From NCBI GenBank assembly GCA_934130165.1, contig CAKOXO010000002.1, positions 124,001-188,000 on the forward strand: DNA of 64,000 nucleotides, in the 5' to 3' direction. The stretch comes from an uncultured Bacilli bacterium. Its GTDB lineage: Bacteria > Bacillota_I > Bacilli_A > RF39 > UBA660. The notes beneath the pieces were generated by a model. It was not told where the DNA came from and did not search any database. It was given only the letters and a program-made list of their open reading frames with translations. Both the position numbers and the translations under genes were made by a program. Of the stretch, positions 17,936 to 26,107 are shown piece after piece. The stretch's first letter is position 1. Every line of letters starts with the position of its first letter.

Positions 17936-17959
17936 GTTCCCCATTTGTTCCCAAGAAAA
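17936..17959 (+). repeat. Left copy of the paired TTGTTCCC motif
   Basis: Two TTGTTCCC words 5 bases apart, the second continuing AAGAA. The copy near 29578 differs at about two positions. Placed at the left edge of the element as a possible attachment-site or arm-site repeat. Confidence 0.5.
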
Positions 17960-17990
17960 AATAGAACTCATTTTTAAGTTCTACTTTATC
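17957..17990 (-). terminator. Terminator of the methyltransferase operon
   Basis: TAGAACT and AGTTCTA pair, followed on the minus strand by TTTTTTC, a few bases after the stop of the last methyltransferase gene. Confidence 0.75.
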
Positions 17991-17994
17991 TACA

Positions 17995-20535
17995 TCATGA
18001 ATCCCTTCTATTCGCCAAAAATTCCAATAATCTTAATGCCTCATTTAATTTTAATTCATAATCACTGCCAAATAAATATTTTGCCCAGATAATATCTATA
18101 TTTCTTATTTTAGGATTTTTTAAATCTAAAAACTCTATATTTGATTTTTCATTATTAATTTCTTCTATCATGTTAGAATTAATTTTATTTATTTTTGGAA
18201 CAAAAGTTTTTTTAATATCATTTACTTCCATTTTTCTCATTCCTTCTTGATCTTTTGAAGAAACTTCACATAATAATTGATAAAAAATTGTGGTCATCCA
18301 ACTTGATAATACCAAAGCTGAATTGTAGTCTTGCATAGAGCACACTACAAAGTTTGTTGAAACAAAAGATGTTTCATTTGTTAAATATACTTTTCCAGAT
18401 TTTCTAATTGCACGAGGAATTAAAACAGAATTTGCAGATACTGCATTTCTACTTTCACTATTAAGAATAGCTATTAATTCTTCATAACTTTTTTGGGTTC
18501 TTTGTTGTCTTCCTTCCCTAGCTGGCAAAGATAAATATAAATTTACTATTTCAGAAGTTATTTGTGGTTCGTTATTTGAAATATTATAAAACTTTGAATC
18601 ACCATTAGTTATTTCATAATTATCCATAAAAGCATTTCTAATACCTATAGATGTATTTACCCCAAGATTTGAAACTGAGCTCCAAAAGTCATCTCTTGAG
18701 TCAATAAACAACAAATCACTTCCTCCTGAATTTCCAGCTTGACCTCTTCTAAAAATTGTATTTGATTCTTCAAACATCTCAAGTTTATCAGAAGTTTCTA
18801 TGTTCTCTTTAACATATTCTATTGATTCTATCATTTCATTATTAAGTTGTCTCCATCCATCATCTATAGAATTCTCTAATTCATCTTTGCTAACCTTTTT
18901 ACACATTATACCTGGCATATATGACTTAAACTCATTATCAAATTCATTTTTTAAAACATTTTCAAATAAATGTATATCAATGTCTGGTATATTATCATAA
19001 CTTGATATTATTTCAATCTCATTATTATCTTGTTTTGAACTTCCCACTAAAACACATGTGTCCATCATAACATCATTAAATATTCCCTGTCCTGGATACA
19101 TGAATACCTTTTTTAGTCCAAAATTATTTAATAAATATTTTCGTATTGCCTTTGCTTCTTCACCTCTAGCCATTAAATGTGTTTTTGGAAAAACACAGGC
19201 AATAATTGTTCCTGTAGAAACCAAAGTATTTATTAACTCTAAAAACACACCTTCTAATGGCATTTGTCCAACATTTAAAATTGCTCTACTACCTTTAATT
19301 TCTTCTATAGCTGAATATAATATATTTTTCCTGTCTACACAATTAATCCCCGCTACGAATGGTGGATTCATTAAAATAATATCTATAGTATTAAAAAATT
19401 TCCTTTCGAAATTTGCTATATTTCTATTATATATTTTAGGTGAGTTTTCTTTATTAATAATATTTGCATATTTTAATCCCAATCTTAAAGAAAGTAATTC
19501 TAATAATTTTATATTTACATCATTTACTATTATTTGATTAGGCTTTAAAGAAAAAATATCAATTGCTGAGCTTATTAAGTTTCCACTTCCAGCAGCTGGA
19601 TCACAAATTATATTATCATTCTTGTCAGTCATTGATTTTGCAAGTACTGACACCAATCTTCCTAATTCCAAGTCCGTAGGAACTTCCCCATAGTGTTCAC
19701 GACCAGTTGATACAATTTGATGTAATATATCAGCTATTGTATCACCATTTATATTTGTCTTTCCAAGTTCATATAAATCTATTAAAACATTATTTGGTAT
19801 TTGAACATCAGGGGCAAAATTATCTGAATCATAAGAAAATATATCTTTAAAATTAACTCTTGATGCTTCATTACATATTCTAGAGATATTATTGTTGAAT
19901 ACCCTAATATCATGCAAATCATTTCTTCTAATAAAATCAAATGAGCCTCTAATATATTCATAGAGCATCAGTGCAAGTGAAGATTTCCATTCTTTATGTT
20001 TTTCCTTTACTGAAGTTGCAATATTTGCAAATTCATCAAATGTAATTAAATAATCATAACTATCATTAAAAAAACTTTGTAATTTTTCGATATAAAAATC
20101 TGTTAATAAATCTATAAATTCTTCTTCTGTTGTATCTTTAAACAAAGCAATCTTACATAGACCTGGCTTCAATATTTGTTGAAAAACTTTTTCTTTAGAA
20201 GGATCATATCTTAGTAAATATGCATATTCTAAATTTGTAATAATATAAAAAGGTTTTTCAGTAATTCCACTATTCATTTGAACGTAAGACATTGCTTGAT
20301 ATTGATATCTAGCACTGTTAACATCAGCTGGTGTTCTTTTAACTTCAACTACACATGCATACTTCCCAGTTGACTTATTTTTAATTACAAAATCCATCTC
20401 TAGACTTCCCGTATATTGATGGTGTATTACTTCATATTGACTATCCATTTTTAAATTCTTAATTGCTCTATTAAGAGCTTTTTCACAAATTGGATGAAAT
20501 CTTCTTACTTCAGAATCTGAATATGATATCCACAC
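17995..20535 (-). CDS. PD-(D/E)XK plus N6-adenine methyltransferase fusion (type IIG-like)
   Basis: 846 residues. The N-terminus carries a nuclease-like motif: Asp48 (SLEMDFVI) and E64-V-K66 (VVEVKR), as in PD-(D/E)XK restriction domains. The middle is an N6-adenine methyltransferase with SAM motif DPAAGSGN at 312-319 and catalytic NPPF at 390-393. The C-terminal 250 residues are probably target recognition. Nuclease and methylase on one chain is the type IIG/HsdR-HsdM-like plan. It starts with GTG at 20535, preceded by GAGGAGG, right after the stop of the cytosine methyltransferase. It is the last gene of a three-methyltransferase operon and the only one with a visible nuclease motif. Confidence 0.82.
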   Translation of the reverse strand: MWISYSDSEVRRFHPICEKALNRAIKNLKMDSQYEVIHHQYTGSLEMDFVIKNKSTGKYACVVEVKRTPADVNSARYQYQAMSYVQMNSGITEKPFYIITNLEYAYLLRYDPSKEKVFQQILKPGLCKIALFKDTTEEEFIDLLTDFYIEKLQSFFNDSYDYLITFDEFANIATSVKEKHKEWKSSLALMLYEYIRGSFDFIRRNDLHDIRVFNNNISRICNEASRVNFKDIFSYDSDNFAPDVQIPNNVLIDLYELGKTNINGDTIADILHQIVSTGREHYGEVPTDLELGRLVSVLAKSMTDKNDNIICDPAAGSGNLISSAIDIFSLKPNQIIVNDVNIKLLELLSLRLGLKYANIINKENSPKIYNRNIANFERKFFNTIDIILMNPPFVAGINCVDRKNILYSAIEEIKGSRAILNVGQMPLEGVFLELINTLVSTGTIIACVFPKTHLMARGEEAKAIRKYLLNNFGLKKVFMYPGQGIFNDVMMDTCVLVGSSKQDNNEIEIISSYDNIPDIDIHLFENVLKNEFDNEFKSYMPGIMCKKVSKDELENSIDDGWRQLNNEMIESIEYVKENIETSDKLEMFEESNTIFRRGQAGNSGGSDLLFIDSRDDFWSSVSNLGVNTSIGIRNAFMDNYEITNGDSKFYNISNNEPQITSEIVNLYLSLPAREGRQQRTQKSYEELIAILNSESRNAVSANSVLIPRAIRKSGKVYLTNETSFVSTNFVVCSMQDYNSALVLSSWMTTIFYQLLCEVSSKDQEGMRKMEVNDIKKTFVPKINKINSNMIEEINNEKSNIEFLDLKNPKIRNIDIIWAKYLFGSDYELKLNEALRLLEFLANRRDS

Positions 20536-20536
20536 A

Positions 20537-21628
20537 TTAATCCTCCTCTACATATTTTTTTAATTGTTCAGCAATTATATTAGCCAATAATGGTGGAACA
20601 GCATTGCCAACAATTAAATTTTTTCCCTGTTTACTACTTGAAACTAATACATAATCATCTGGGAATGATTGTAACCTTAATGCCTCTCTTACTGTTATTA
20701 ATCTATTTTCCTTATAATGTATATTGCATCCAACATTAGGTCTATTAAAATAAGTATTTATTGTGTAAGATGGCAATTTAGGGTCTAATCTACCGTAACA
20801 AGTTGTATGTCCACCACTTTTTTGTAATCTTCTAATTCTTTGAGAATTTATATTTGATGGAATATCCATATAATTTCCACCTGGTTTAACGCTATTTACT
20901 ATTATTTTATCTAGCTCACTCATTTGTGGCATTATATGATCTGTAACTACTTTATTGTTATTTCTCACCAATTTTTGATAATCATTTTTCGGTTTATATT
21001 TATATTCAATTTTTCCATCAATAATATTTGGTAAATCCTCTAATGCATCCTCCACACTAACATATTTTTTTAATCCATTAGTTCCATCTTCGTTATGAGT
21101 TGGTGATGGGAATTCGAAGGAATCATTCATCAATCCTACAATAATAACCCTTTTCCTTCTTTGTGGAACTCCATAATCAGCCGCATTTAATACCTTAGTA
21201 TTAATTACATACCCAATTTTTCTAAATTCATTTTTTAGTAAATCTAAAATTTTTTCTCCTGCACTATTTTTAGCAGAAAGAATACCAGTAACGTTTTCAA
21301 ACACAAATGCTTTAGGTTTGATTTTATTAATTATTTTTAAATATCTCCAAACCAATTGACCTCTAGCATCTTCAACATTCCTTTTACCTGCTAATGAAAA
21401 AGATTGGCAAGGCGGACCTCCAATTACAATATCACCATTTGGTATTTCATTTAAATCTATTTTGTTTATATCACCTAATATAATATGATTTCCAATATTT
21501 TTTTTATAAGTTTCTACCGCATTTTTTTCATTATCTATAGCCCAAATGATATCATATCCAGCTTGCTTAAATCCTAAATCTAAACCGCCACCACCTGAGA
21601 ATAAACTGACAACTTTATTTTTAGACAT
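20537..21628 (-). CDS. DNA (cytosine-5-)-methyltransferase
   Basis: 363 residues with the ordered C5-methyltransferase motifs: SLFSGGGGLDLGF (motif I, residues 8-20), GGPPCQSFS with catalytic Cys74 (motif IV), FENVTG (VI), PQRRKRV (VIII), and C-terminal LQSFPDDY and GNAVPP (IX-X). It methylates cytosine in a specific DNA site; the target cannot be read. It overlaps the upstream N6-methyltransferase gene by 8 bases and abuts the downstream fusion gene. No separate cognate endonuclease is adjacent. Confidence 0.95.
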   Translation of the reverse strand: MSKNKVVSLFSGGGGLDLGFKQAGYDIIWAIDNEKNAVETYKKNIGNHIILGDINKIDLNEIPNGDIVIGGPPCQSFSLAGKRNVEDARGQLVWRYLKIINKIKPKAFVFENVTGILSAKNSAGEKILDLLKNEFRKIGYVINTKVLNAADYGVPQRRKRVIIVGLMNDSFEFPSPTHNEDGTNGLKKYVSVEDALEDLPNIIDGKIEYKYKPKNDYQKLVRNNNKVVTDHIMPQMSELDKIIVNSVKPGGNYMDIPSNINSQRIRRLQKSGGHTTCYGRLDPKLPSYTINTYFNRPNVGCNIHYKENRLITVREALRLQSFPDDYVLVSSSKQGKNLIVGNAVPPLLANIIAEQLKKYVEED

Positions 21629-23057
21629 CTTGGGCCTCCAATCTATTTGCTTTTATTAAATTATATATTTCTATTATTTTTTCAAATTCCATATTCATAT
21701 ATTTACTTAATATAAATGAAATTTTTTCAATGCCATTTTTTTCTTTTCCGTTCATTATATTTTCAGAAAGTTCAATTAATTTTTTCTTATCACTATTCGT
21801 AATTATTAATGGATTCACAATATTTAAATTATTAAAATCGTATTTTTGAATCTTTAATAACCCATTACCATATTTTTTACCTGTCTTTTCAAGTTGATAA
21901 TAAATATAATAATTATTTAAAAGTGCAAAAGCTAACTTTTCATCAATATTACAATTTATTATATAAAAATTATCTCTAACTATTTCAAAGTTTTTATTAT
22001 ATATAAATCTAATATCATTTCTAATAAAATAATTAAATATTATTCCAGTACAATTAAATGTTTTTATTTGATACCATTTTTTATTATTTTTAATTTTATT
22101 ATAAAGAGTTTTCGGTTTACCTTCTTTAAGTATTCTATTTTTAACATTTAATAAATATTTACTACATTTTTTTTCATTATCTACGATCAAAATATTATCA
22201 TATTTAGAATTATTGGTCGTATATCCCAATATTTGTTTAGGTGTTGAAATAATTTTTTTTAAGTTTTCTTCATTCTTAATAGAAGGATTTATGAACGCAT
22301 CATTATATCCAGTTGTTATACCTCTTTTAATTTTAAAAACATTATCAAACTTAACACAGCTTCCAGATAAATCCTGATATTCAATGTTATCCTTATAATA
22401 AATTCTGTTGTTTTTGAAAACTACATTATATGCTTTATATTCATTTTTATCATTTAAGTTCTTTTTTAATCTCATTATTACAACATCAGTTAAAACATTA
22501 TCTTCAAATACATCTCCATGAACATTAATAATTTCTTCAATTCTGCACGTGTTATTTATTTCCTTTATAAATTTTTTACCAGAACTACTTTTTTGCCAAC
22601 TTTCAGGAAATATAACAACTAATTGTCCGTTCTTTTTTAAGAGATTAATGCTTTTAACAATGAAATACATATACATATTGGCATTTTTAGGTAAATTTGA
22701 AAATATAGTTTTCTTTTGCATTAATGCTTTATTAATTCCATATTCTTGCAAATCATTTATTTTTTCATGTCTAATATATGGGGGATTCATAATTATCAAA
22801 TCAAATTTTCTGTTAAATCCTTTTTTTAAAAAATCACAGCAATATAAATTATCATATTTTGAAGATATTTTATTATATAATTTAGGATCCAACTCACAAC
22901 CGCATATATTTCTATAACCTTTTTTATATAGTTCTTCTATAAAAACACCTGCTCCAAAACATGGATCTAATATATAATCATCAGGTCTAATTTCACATAA
23001 TGATATCATAAATTGTGCAACACTGTTCTTTGTAAAAACTTGTCCTAAATCAGTCAT
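21621..23057 (-). CDS. N6-adenine DNA methyltransferase (Eco57I/TaqI type)
   Basis: 478 residues. The N-terminus (LGQVFTKNSVAQFM) is typical of type II N6-methyltransferases. SAM motif DPCFGAGVF is at 31-39 and the catalytic NPPYIRHEKI at 91-100. Residues after about 230 are the probable target-recognition domain with aromatic, Asn/Lys-rich sequence. It is the first gene of the operon, with GGAGGTG before its ATG, and is divergent from the small gene at 23218. It overlaps the cytosine methyltransferase gene by 8 bases. It may protect a site cut by an enzyme elsewhere or be part of a multi-component system with the fusion protein. Confidence 0.9.
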   Translation of the reverse strand: MTDLGQVFTKNSVAQFMISLCEIRPDDYILDPCFGAGVFIEELYKKGYRNICGCELDPKLYNKISSKYDNLYCCDFLKKGFNRKFDLIIMNPPYIRHEKINDLQEYGINKALMQKKTIFSNLPKNANMYMYFIVKSINLLKKNGQLVVIFPESWQKSSSGKKFIKEINNTCRIEEIINVHGDVFEDNVLTDVVIMRLKKNLNDKNEYKAYNVVFKNNRIYYKDNIEYQDLSGSCVKFDNVFKIKRGITTGYNDAFINPSIKNEENLKKIISTPKQILGYTTNNSKYDNILIVDNEKKCSKYLLNVKNRILKEGKPKTLYNKIKNNKKWYQIKTFNCTGIIFNYFIRNDIRFIYNKNFEIVRDNFYIINCNIDEKLAFALLNNYYIYYQLEKTGKKYGNGLLKIQKYDFNNLNIVNPLIITNSDKKKLIELSENIMNGKEKNGIEKISFILSKYMNMEFEKIIEIYNLIKANRLEAQDV

Positions 23058-23217
23058 ATGAAATTACACCTCCAATACTATAATCTCCCTTATATAATTA
23101 TACCATAATCATTGCAAAAATTCCTTTGAATTAAGTAAAAATACAAATAATAATATTAATATTGTAATTATTTGACTTATTTTTTGTTTAGAGTGATTAA
23201 TACATACGGAGGTGTTT

Positions 23218-23541
23218 ATGTTAAGAAAATGTACTGATGAAGATATAAGCGATGAAGAATGCGAAAAGGTTATTGATCCCTTTTATGAAAACTATGATAG
23301 TTATTTGGAAGAATATGTTATTCCTGAAGTTATAGCATTTTATATTGCTAGTTCTTTCTATAGAAATGCTATGTGGGAAGCAACTTTCAAACAACATTTT
23401 AATTCTGCTTTTGATACATTTAATTTGATGTGTAGAAATTATAAAAAAATGAAAGCTGAAGTTATTAAGCTACTCAGATTAAAATATTCTTTAGAAATAA
23501 TAAGTGAGGATCCTTTGAACTTCAAAATAATTGAGTATTAG
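23218..23541 (+). CDS. Small acidic helical protein of the element
   Basis: 107 residues from the ATG at 23218; GGAGG lies 6 bases upstream, and the in-frame GTG at 23212 is too close to it. The protein is rich in Glu/Asp at its N-terminus (DEDISDEECEKVIDPFYENYDSYLEE) and then mainly helical (AMWEATFKQHFNSAFDTFNLM). No family is recognised. It is divergent from the methyltransferase operon and has a TTGACT -35-like sequence near 23172. A controller or anti-restriction role is possible because of its place beside restriction genes, but nothing in the sequence proves it. Confidence 0.6.
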   Translation: MLRKCTDEDISDEECEKVIDPFYENYDSYLEEYVIPEVIAFYIASSFYRNAMWEATFKQHFNSAFDTFNLMCRNYKKMKAEVIKLLRLKYSLEIISEDPLNFKIIEY

Positions 23542-23562
23542 TGATTGCTAATACTTTTTATT
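23532..23562 (+). terminator. Terminator of the small acidic gene
   Basis: GTATTAG and CTAATAC pair around the short loop after the stop codon, followed by TTTTTATT. Confidence 0.75.
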
Positions 23563-23574
23563 GTAGTAGTAATA

Positions 23575-23740
23575 ATACAATAAAAATATATATTCTTTTC
23601 TTATTCTTATTCTTTCCTTATCCTTATTCTTATCCTAGGAGGTCATTGATTATTATTTGATTTCAATTTGATTATATTTTGATTTTTGTTTGATTTGATT
23701 TTGATTCTATTTTGTTTCATAAATGATTTGCTTTCCAAAA
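23575..23740. repeat. Repeat-rich AT region, putative replication origin
   Basis: The gap between 23541 and 23881 holds two kinds of short tandem repeat. First comes a block of TTATTC/TTATCC units (about 23591-23640). Then at least six copies of TTTGATT-like units appear, irregularly spaced (about 23655-23720). The region is extremely AT-rich and lies just downstream of the replisome-organiser-like gene, where iteron origins of theta-replicating phages and elements often lie. Near 23800-23830 a CCCC-GGGG palindrome followed by T on the minus strand probably terminates that operon. Confidence 0.5.
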
Positions 23741-23880
23741 AACTCACGGAAAATTTTAATTTGTGTGTATTTAGGTGGCAGGTGGGTCTTGATTTTTCTT
23801 CAAATAAAAAGGGCTATCCCCAGGGGTGATGCTTAAAATATATCATCAAAATAATGATTATTTGTTTCATATTCATCATT

Positions 23881-24597
23881 CTAACATTCATTCTTAAACC
23901 AATTAGAACCATATTTTATGTGAATATCAGGAATACCCTCGTTCTTTAAATAATCTATATAGTTATCCAACCCTTGTTCTATAACATCAAATGATTCTCC
24001 ATTTTTTATTGCTTGATTATAATAGTATAAAGTTTCCTTTTTCCCAACTTTTTTAGGATATTTATTCCATAAAAATTCAAATTGATTTACTATTTTTGGA
24101 TCAATGTCAGAAACATCAAAAGTGCTATACTCCTCTTCTTTTTGTTGTTCTGAATTAAACTCTTCTTCTTTTTCCTCTTCTTCATTATTCTTTTTTCTTC
24201 TTATCTCATCTAAGGCAACCAATGGTAAACCATCTGGCAACCCATCTTCATTATATAAGTAATATGTTTTGTTATTTAGATTTACTCCTATCATATTTTT
24301 TTCATTTTTAAAATAGGTTTCATGATATCTGTCATTTCTTATTTGATTATTAGCAAGCCAATGCCTTATTGCTAGTGGTCCTGAATCAAATAAATAAACA
24401 AAGCCCTTATCTACTAATGTTTTAATATCTTCTTCAGTACATTCGGCAAACTTTGTTATTTTTTTAGGATTACCAATAAAGCCATCATCATCTGCTCTTG
24501 TTCCTAACTCATAGTAAAGTAATCTTGCAGTAGCTGGCAGATCAGTAAATCGATCTGAATCAACAATATCAAGACTAAACATTCTTCTTCTAGCCAT
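23881..24597 (-). CDS. Replisome-organiser-like phage replication protein
   Basis: 238 residues. The N-terminal domain (MARRRMFSLDIVDSDRF, LPATARLLYYELGTRADDDGFIGNP) is the winged-helix start common to phage replication initiator/organiser proteins of Bacillota. A Glu/Lys/Gln-rich linker (about 134-155) leads to a C-terminal DnaD-like helical part (FLWNKYPKKVGKKETLYYYNQAI). Such proteins load helicase at the element origin; the repeats directly downstream are a likely target. It overlaps the excisionase-like gene by 8 bases. No separate helicase loader is present. Confidence 0.8.
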   Translation of the reverse strand: MARRRMFSLDIVDSDRFTDLPATARLLYYELGTRADDDGFIGNPKKITKFAECTEEDIKTLVDKGFVYLFDSGPLAIRHWLANNQIRNDRYHETYFKNEKNMIGVNLNNKTYYLYNEDGLPDGLPLVALDEIRRKKNNEEEEKEEEFNSEQQKEEEYSTFDVSDIDPKIVNQFEFLWNKYPKKVGKKETLYYYNQAIKNGESFDVIEQGLDNYIDYLKNEGIPDIHIKYGSNWFKNEC

Positions 24598-24841
24598 TTA
24601 TTGTTTCACCATGCTTGTAATTAGGAATATTAAAATAATCAAGAACCATATCCATTGGAACTAATCCATTTTGTACTTTTGACTTTCCATCATAAAACTG
24701 ATCACTTACCACATTTAATACTTCTCTTGCTTTATTTCTACCAATTGCACCAATATCCATTATGTCTTTAATACTAGCCCATTGATATTCAGCTATTTTT
24801 TCTATTTCTTCTTTTGTTAGTATTTTTCTTCTTTTTCCCAT
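24590..24841 (-). CDS. DUF3173/excisionase-like small DNA-binding protein
   Basis: 83 residues with an N-terminal basic segment (MGKRRKILTKEEIEK) and a helix-turn-helix-like middle (SIKDIMDIGAIGRNKAREVL), ending with VPMDMVLDYFNI. The layout resembles small excisionase/DUF3173 proteins of integrative elements, which bend DNA next to the attachment site. It is co-transcribed with the replication gene (8-base overlap). Its leader contains one copy of the duplicated outward leader sequence at 24884-24902. Assignment by resemblance only. Confidence 0.6.
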   Translation of the reverse strand: MGKRRKILTKEEIEKIAEYQWASIKDIMDIGAIGRNKAREVLNVVSDQFYDGKSKVQNGLVPMDMVLDYFNIPNYKHGETING

Positions 24842-24883
24842 AATAAAAATCCTTTCTATTGTATTTAATATAATATTTATCTC

Positions 24884-24902
24884 TTTAAAGTTTCTCAGAC
24901 TC
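24884..24902 (-). repeat. Left copy of the 19-base duplicated leader
   Basis: On the minus strand GAGTCTGAGAAACTTTAAA, identical to plus-strand 25976-25994. The likeness continues about 25 bases further downstream in each direction, with ATAAA, ATTATAT and AATACAAT in common. This copy starts at the stop codon of the Cro-like gene and leads to the excisionase-like gene. Confidence 0.85.
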
Positions 24903-25117
24903 TAATTCAATACTAATGCATTATCTTTTGCTGAATATTCAAATTTGCTAAATTTAGCATCATATAGTTTTAACATCTTATTTAGCATTTCCATATTTGG
25001 AATTGTTTTTTTAGTTTCATAGCTTCTTAATGTAACTGTACTTATTCCTAATGCTTCACTAGCTTTTTCTATTGTATATCCAGCATTTACTCTTAACGCT
25101 TTAAGTGTTATTTTCAT
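24902..25117 (-). CDS. Small HTH (Cro-like) regulator
   Basis: 71 residues from the ATG at 25117, which GGAGGTG precedes; the longer reading to 25147 would cover its own -10 box. One XRE helix-turn-helix: AGYTIEKASEALGISTVTLRSYE, with Thr/Arg in the recognition helix. It is divergent from the larger repressor and shares the operator-rich region 25118-25261 with it. The order matches a lambda-type CI/Cro switch, with this protein leading the replication/excision side. Confidence 0.8.
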   Translation of the reverse strand: MKITLKALRVNAGYTIEKASEALGISTVTLRSYETKKTIPNMEMLNKMLKLYDAKFSKFEYSAKDNALVLN

Positions 25118-25145
25118 TCTTTCACCTCCTTCTATCTTCTTCTCC

Positions 25146-25174
25146 ATTATAGGATAAACATTTCTATTTGTAAA
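25146..25174 (-). promoter_or_regulatory. Promoter of the Cro-like gene
   Basis: On the minus strand TTTACA (25174-25169) and TATAAT (25151-25146) with a 17-base spacer, leading to the ATG at 25117. Confidence 0.7.
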
Positions 25175-25180
25175 TATTTT

Positions 25181-25232
25181 TTATCATTTTTATCATTTTT
25201 CTTCACTTTTATGTTGACAAATTTATCATTTT
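25181..25232. promoter_or_regulatory. Operator candidates: three TTATCATTTT copies
   Basis: TTATCATTTT occurs at 25181-25190, 25190-25199 and 25223-25232, between and within the two divergent promoters. Repeats in this position are the expected binding sites of one or both regulators. Confidence 0.55.
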
Positions 25233-25242
25233 ATTTTATTAT
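25214..25242 (+). promoter_or_regulatory. Promoter of the CI-like repressor gene
   Basis: TTGACA at 25214-25219 and TATTAT at 25237-25242 are 17 bases apart. The third TTATCATTTT copy lies inside the spacer. The transcript would start near 25249, so the coding region cannot begin at the upstream ATG at 25211. Confidence 0.8.
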
Positions 25243-25261
25243 GATATTGGAGGTAGCAAAC

Positions 25262-25924
25262 ATGAATAAAGTAGAAATGAGAAAATTATTAGCTAATAAT
25301 CTTGTGGCATTATTAGACTATAAAAGAATATCAAGAAAGAATGTTGCTGATGATCTTAAATTATCTTATACAAAGGTATGTGATTGGACAAGAGCTAGAA
25401 CTTACCCAAGTGAAATTGAATTAGGCAAATTAGCTAATTATTTAGAGACTACTGTTGAACAATTAACTGATGGAGATTCATTAATTAATGACAATGGTTT
25501 TGAACCTGAACAATCATCAAAAAAAGCCAAGATATCTGTAATAGACATTGGCTCTGAAGATTGGATTATTCATCCTGTTGATTACGAATGGGTTTCTACT
25601 AAATATCTAACACCAGAAACAGGATATTTGATATTTGATGTTGTAGATGATCTAATGGCGCCTAAATATGATATTGGTGATACTGTATTAGTTGAATTTC
25701 TAAATAATAAATCAATTAAAGAAGATGGAGATTACTTAGTAAAACTAAAAGAATATGATTCTTGGTTATTCATTCATATTTATGTTAAAAAAGATGGCTA
25801 CTTAGTTGCACCACTTAATAATAACAATTCAAAATCTATCTTGCCTAAATTTTATACAAAGAAAAAATTCACAGAAAGTGCTACACAACCTCATAAAGCT
25901 ATAAGGGTTTCTAAAAACATATAA
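25262..25924 (+). CDS. CI-like repressor with S24-type C-terminal domain
   Basis: 220 residues from the ATG at 25262 (GGAGGT 7 bases upstream). The N-terminus is an XRE helix-turn-helix (ISRKNVADDLKLSYTKVCDW). The C-terminal half resembles LexA/CI-type S24 domains (GYLIFDVVDDLMAPKYDIGDTVLVE ... DGDYLVKLKEY). The nucleophile Ser of the usual GDSMxP motif is replaced here (DDLMAP), so self-cleavage is unlikely and the domain may only dimerise. It should repress the excision/replication operon and its own promoter. Confidence 0.82.
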   Translation: MNKVEMRKLLANNLVALLDYKRISRKNVADDLKLSYTKVCDWTRARTYPSEIELGKLANYLETTVEQLTDGDSLINDNGFEPEQSSKKAKISVIDIGSEDWIIHPVDYEWVSTKYLTPETGYLIFDVVDDLMAPKYDIGDTVLVEFLNNKSIKEDGDYLVKLKEYDSWLFIHIYVKKDGYLVAPLNNNNSKSILPKFYTKKKFTESATQPHKAIRVSKNI

Positions 25925-25929
25925 AAAAA

Positions 25930-25951
25930 ATCTCGTACTGGAATACGAGAT
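25930..25951 (+). terminator. Hairpin after the repressor gene
   Basis: ATCTCGTA / TACGAGAT, 8-base arms and a 6-base loop, 5 bases after the stop codon. There is no long T-run on the plus strand, so termination strength is uncertain. Confidence 0.5.
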
Positions 25952-25975
25952 CAATCAGAAATACCGTTTTTGTTC

Positions 25976-25994
25976 GAGTCTGAGAAACTTTAAA
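25976..25994 (+). repeat. Right copy of the 19-base duplicated leader
   Basis: GAGTCTGAGAAACTTTAAA on the plus strand, the inverted partner of 24884-24902. It lies 114 bases before the integrase start, inside its leader. Confidence 0.85.
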
Positions 25995-26107
25995 CAAATA
26001 AACATTATATAAATACAATGTAATGGGATTTCCTAAATTAATTATACCATTTTTATATAATATTACAAGTTTTTAACGGTATTTCCTTTGTAGAAAGGAA
26101 TTTTTAT

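Noticed and set aside
19058..19537. Plus-strand open frame opposite the methyltransferase fusion
   Set aside because: Fully overlapped by the well-supported minus-strand enzyme, with no ribosome binding site.
23591..23720. CRISPR array in the repeated stretch
   Set aside because: The units are 6-8 bases, irregular, without spacers of even size; no cas genes are near.
25211..25261. Upstream ATG at 25211 as start of the CI-like repressor
   Set aside because: The -35 and -10 boxes lie within this stretch, so the transcript begins after it; the ATG at 25262 has GGAGGT before it.
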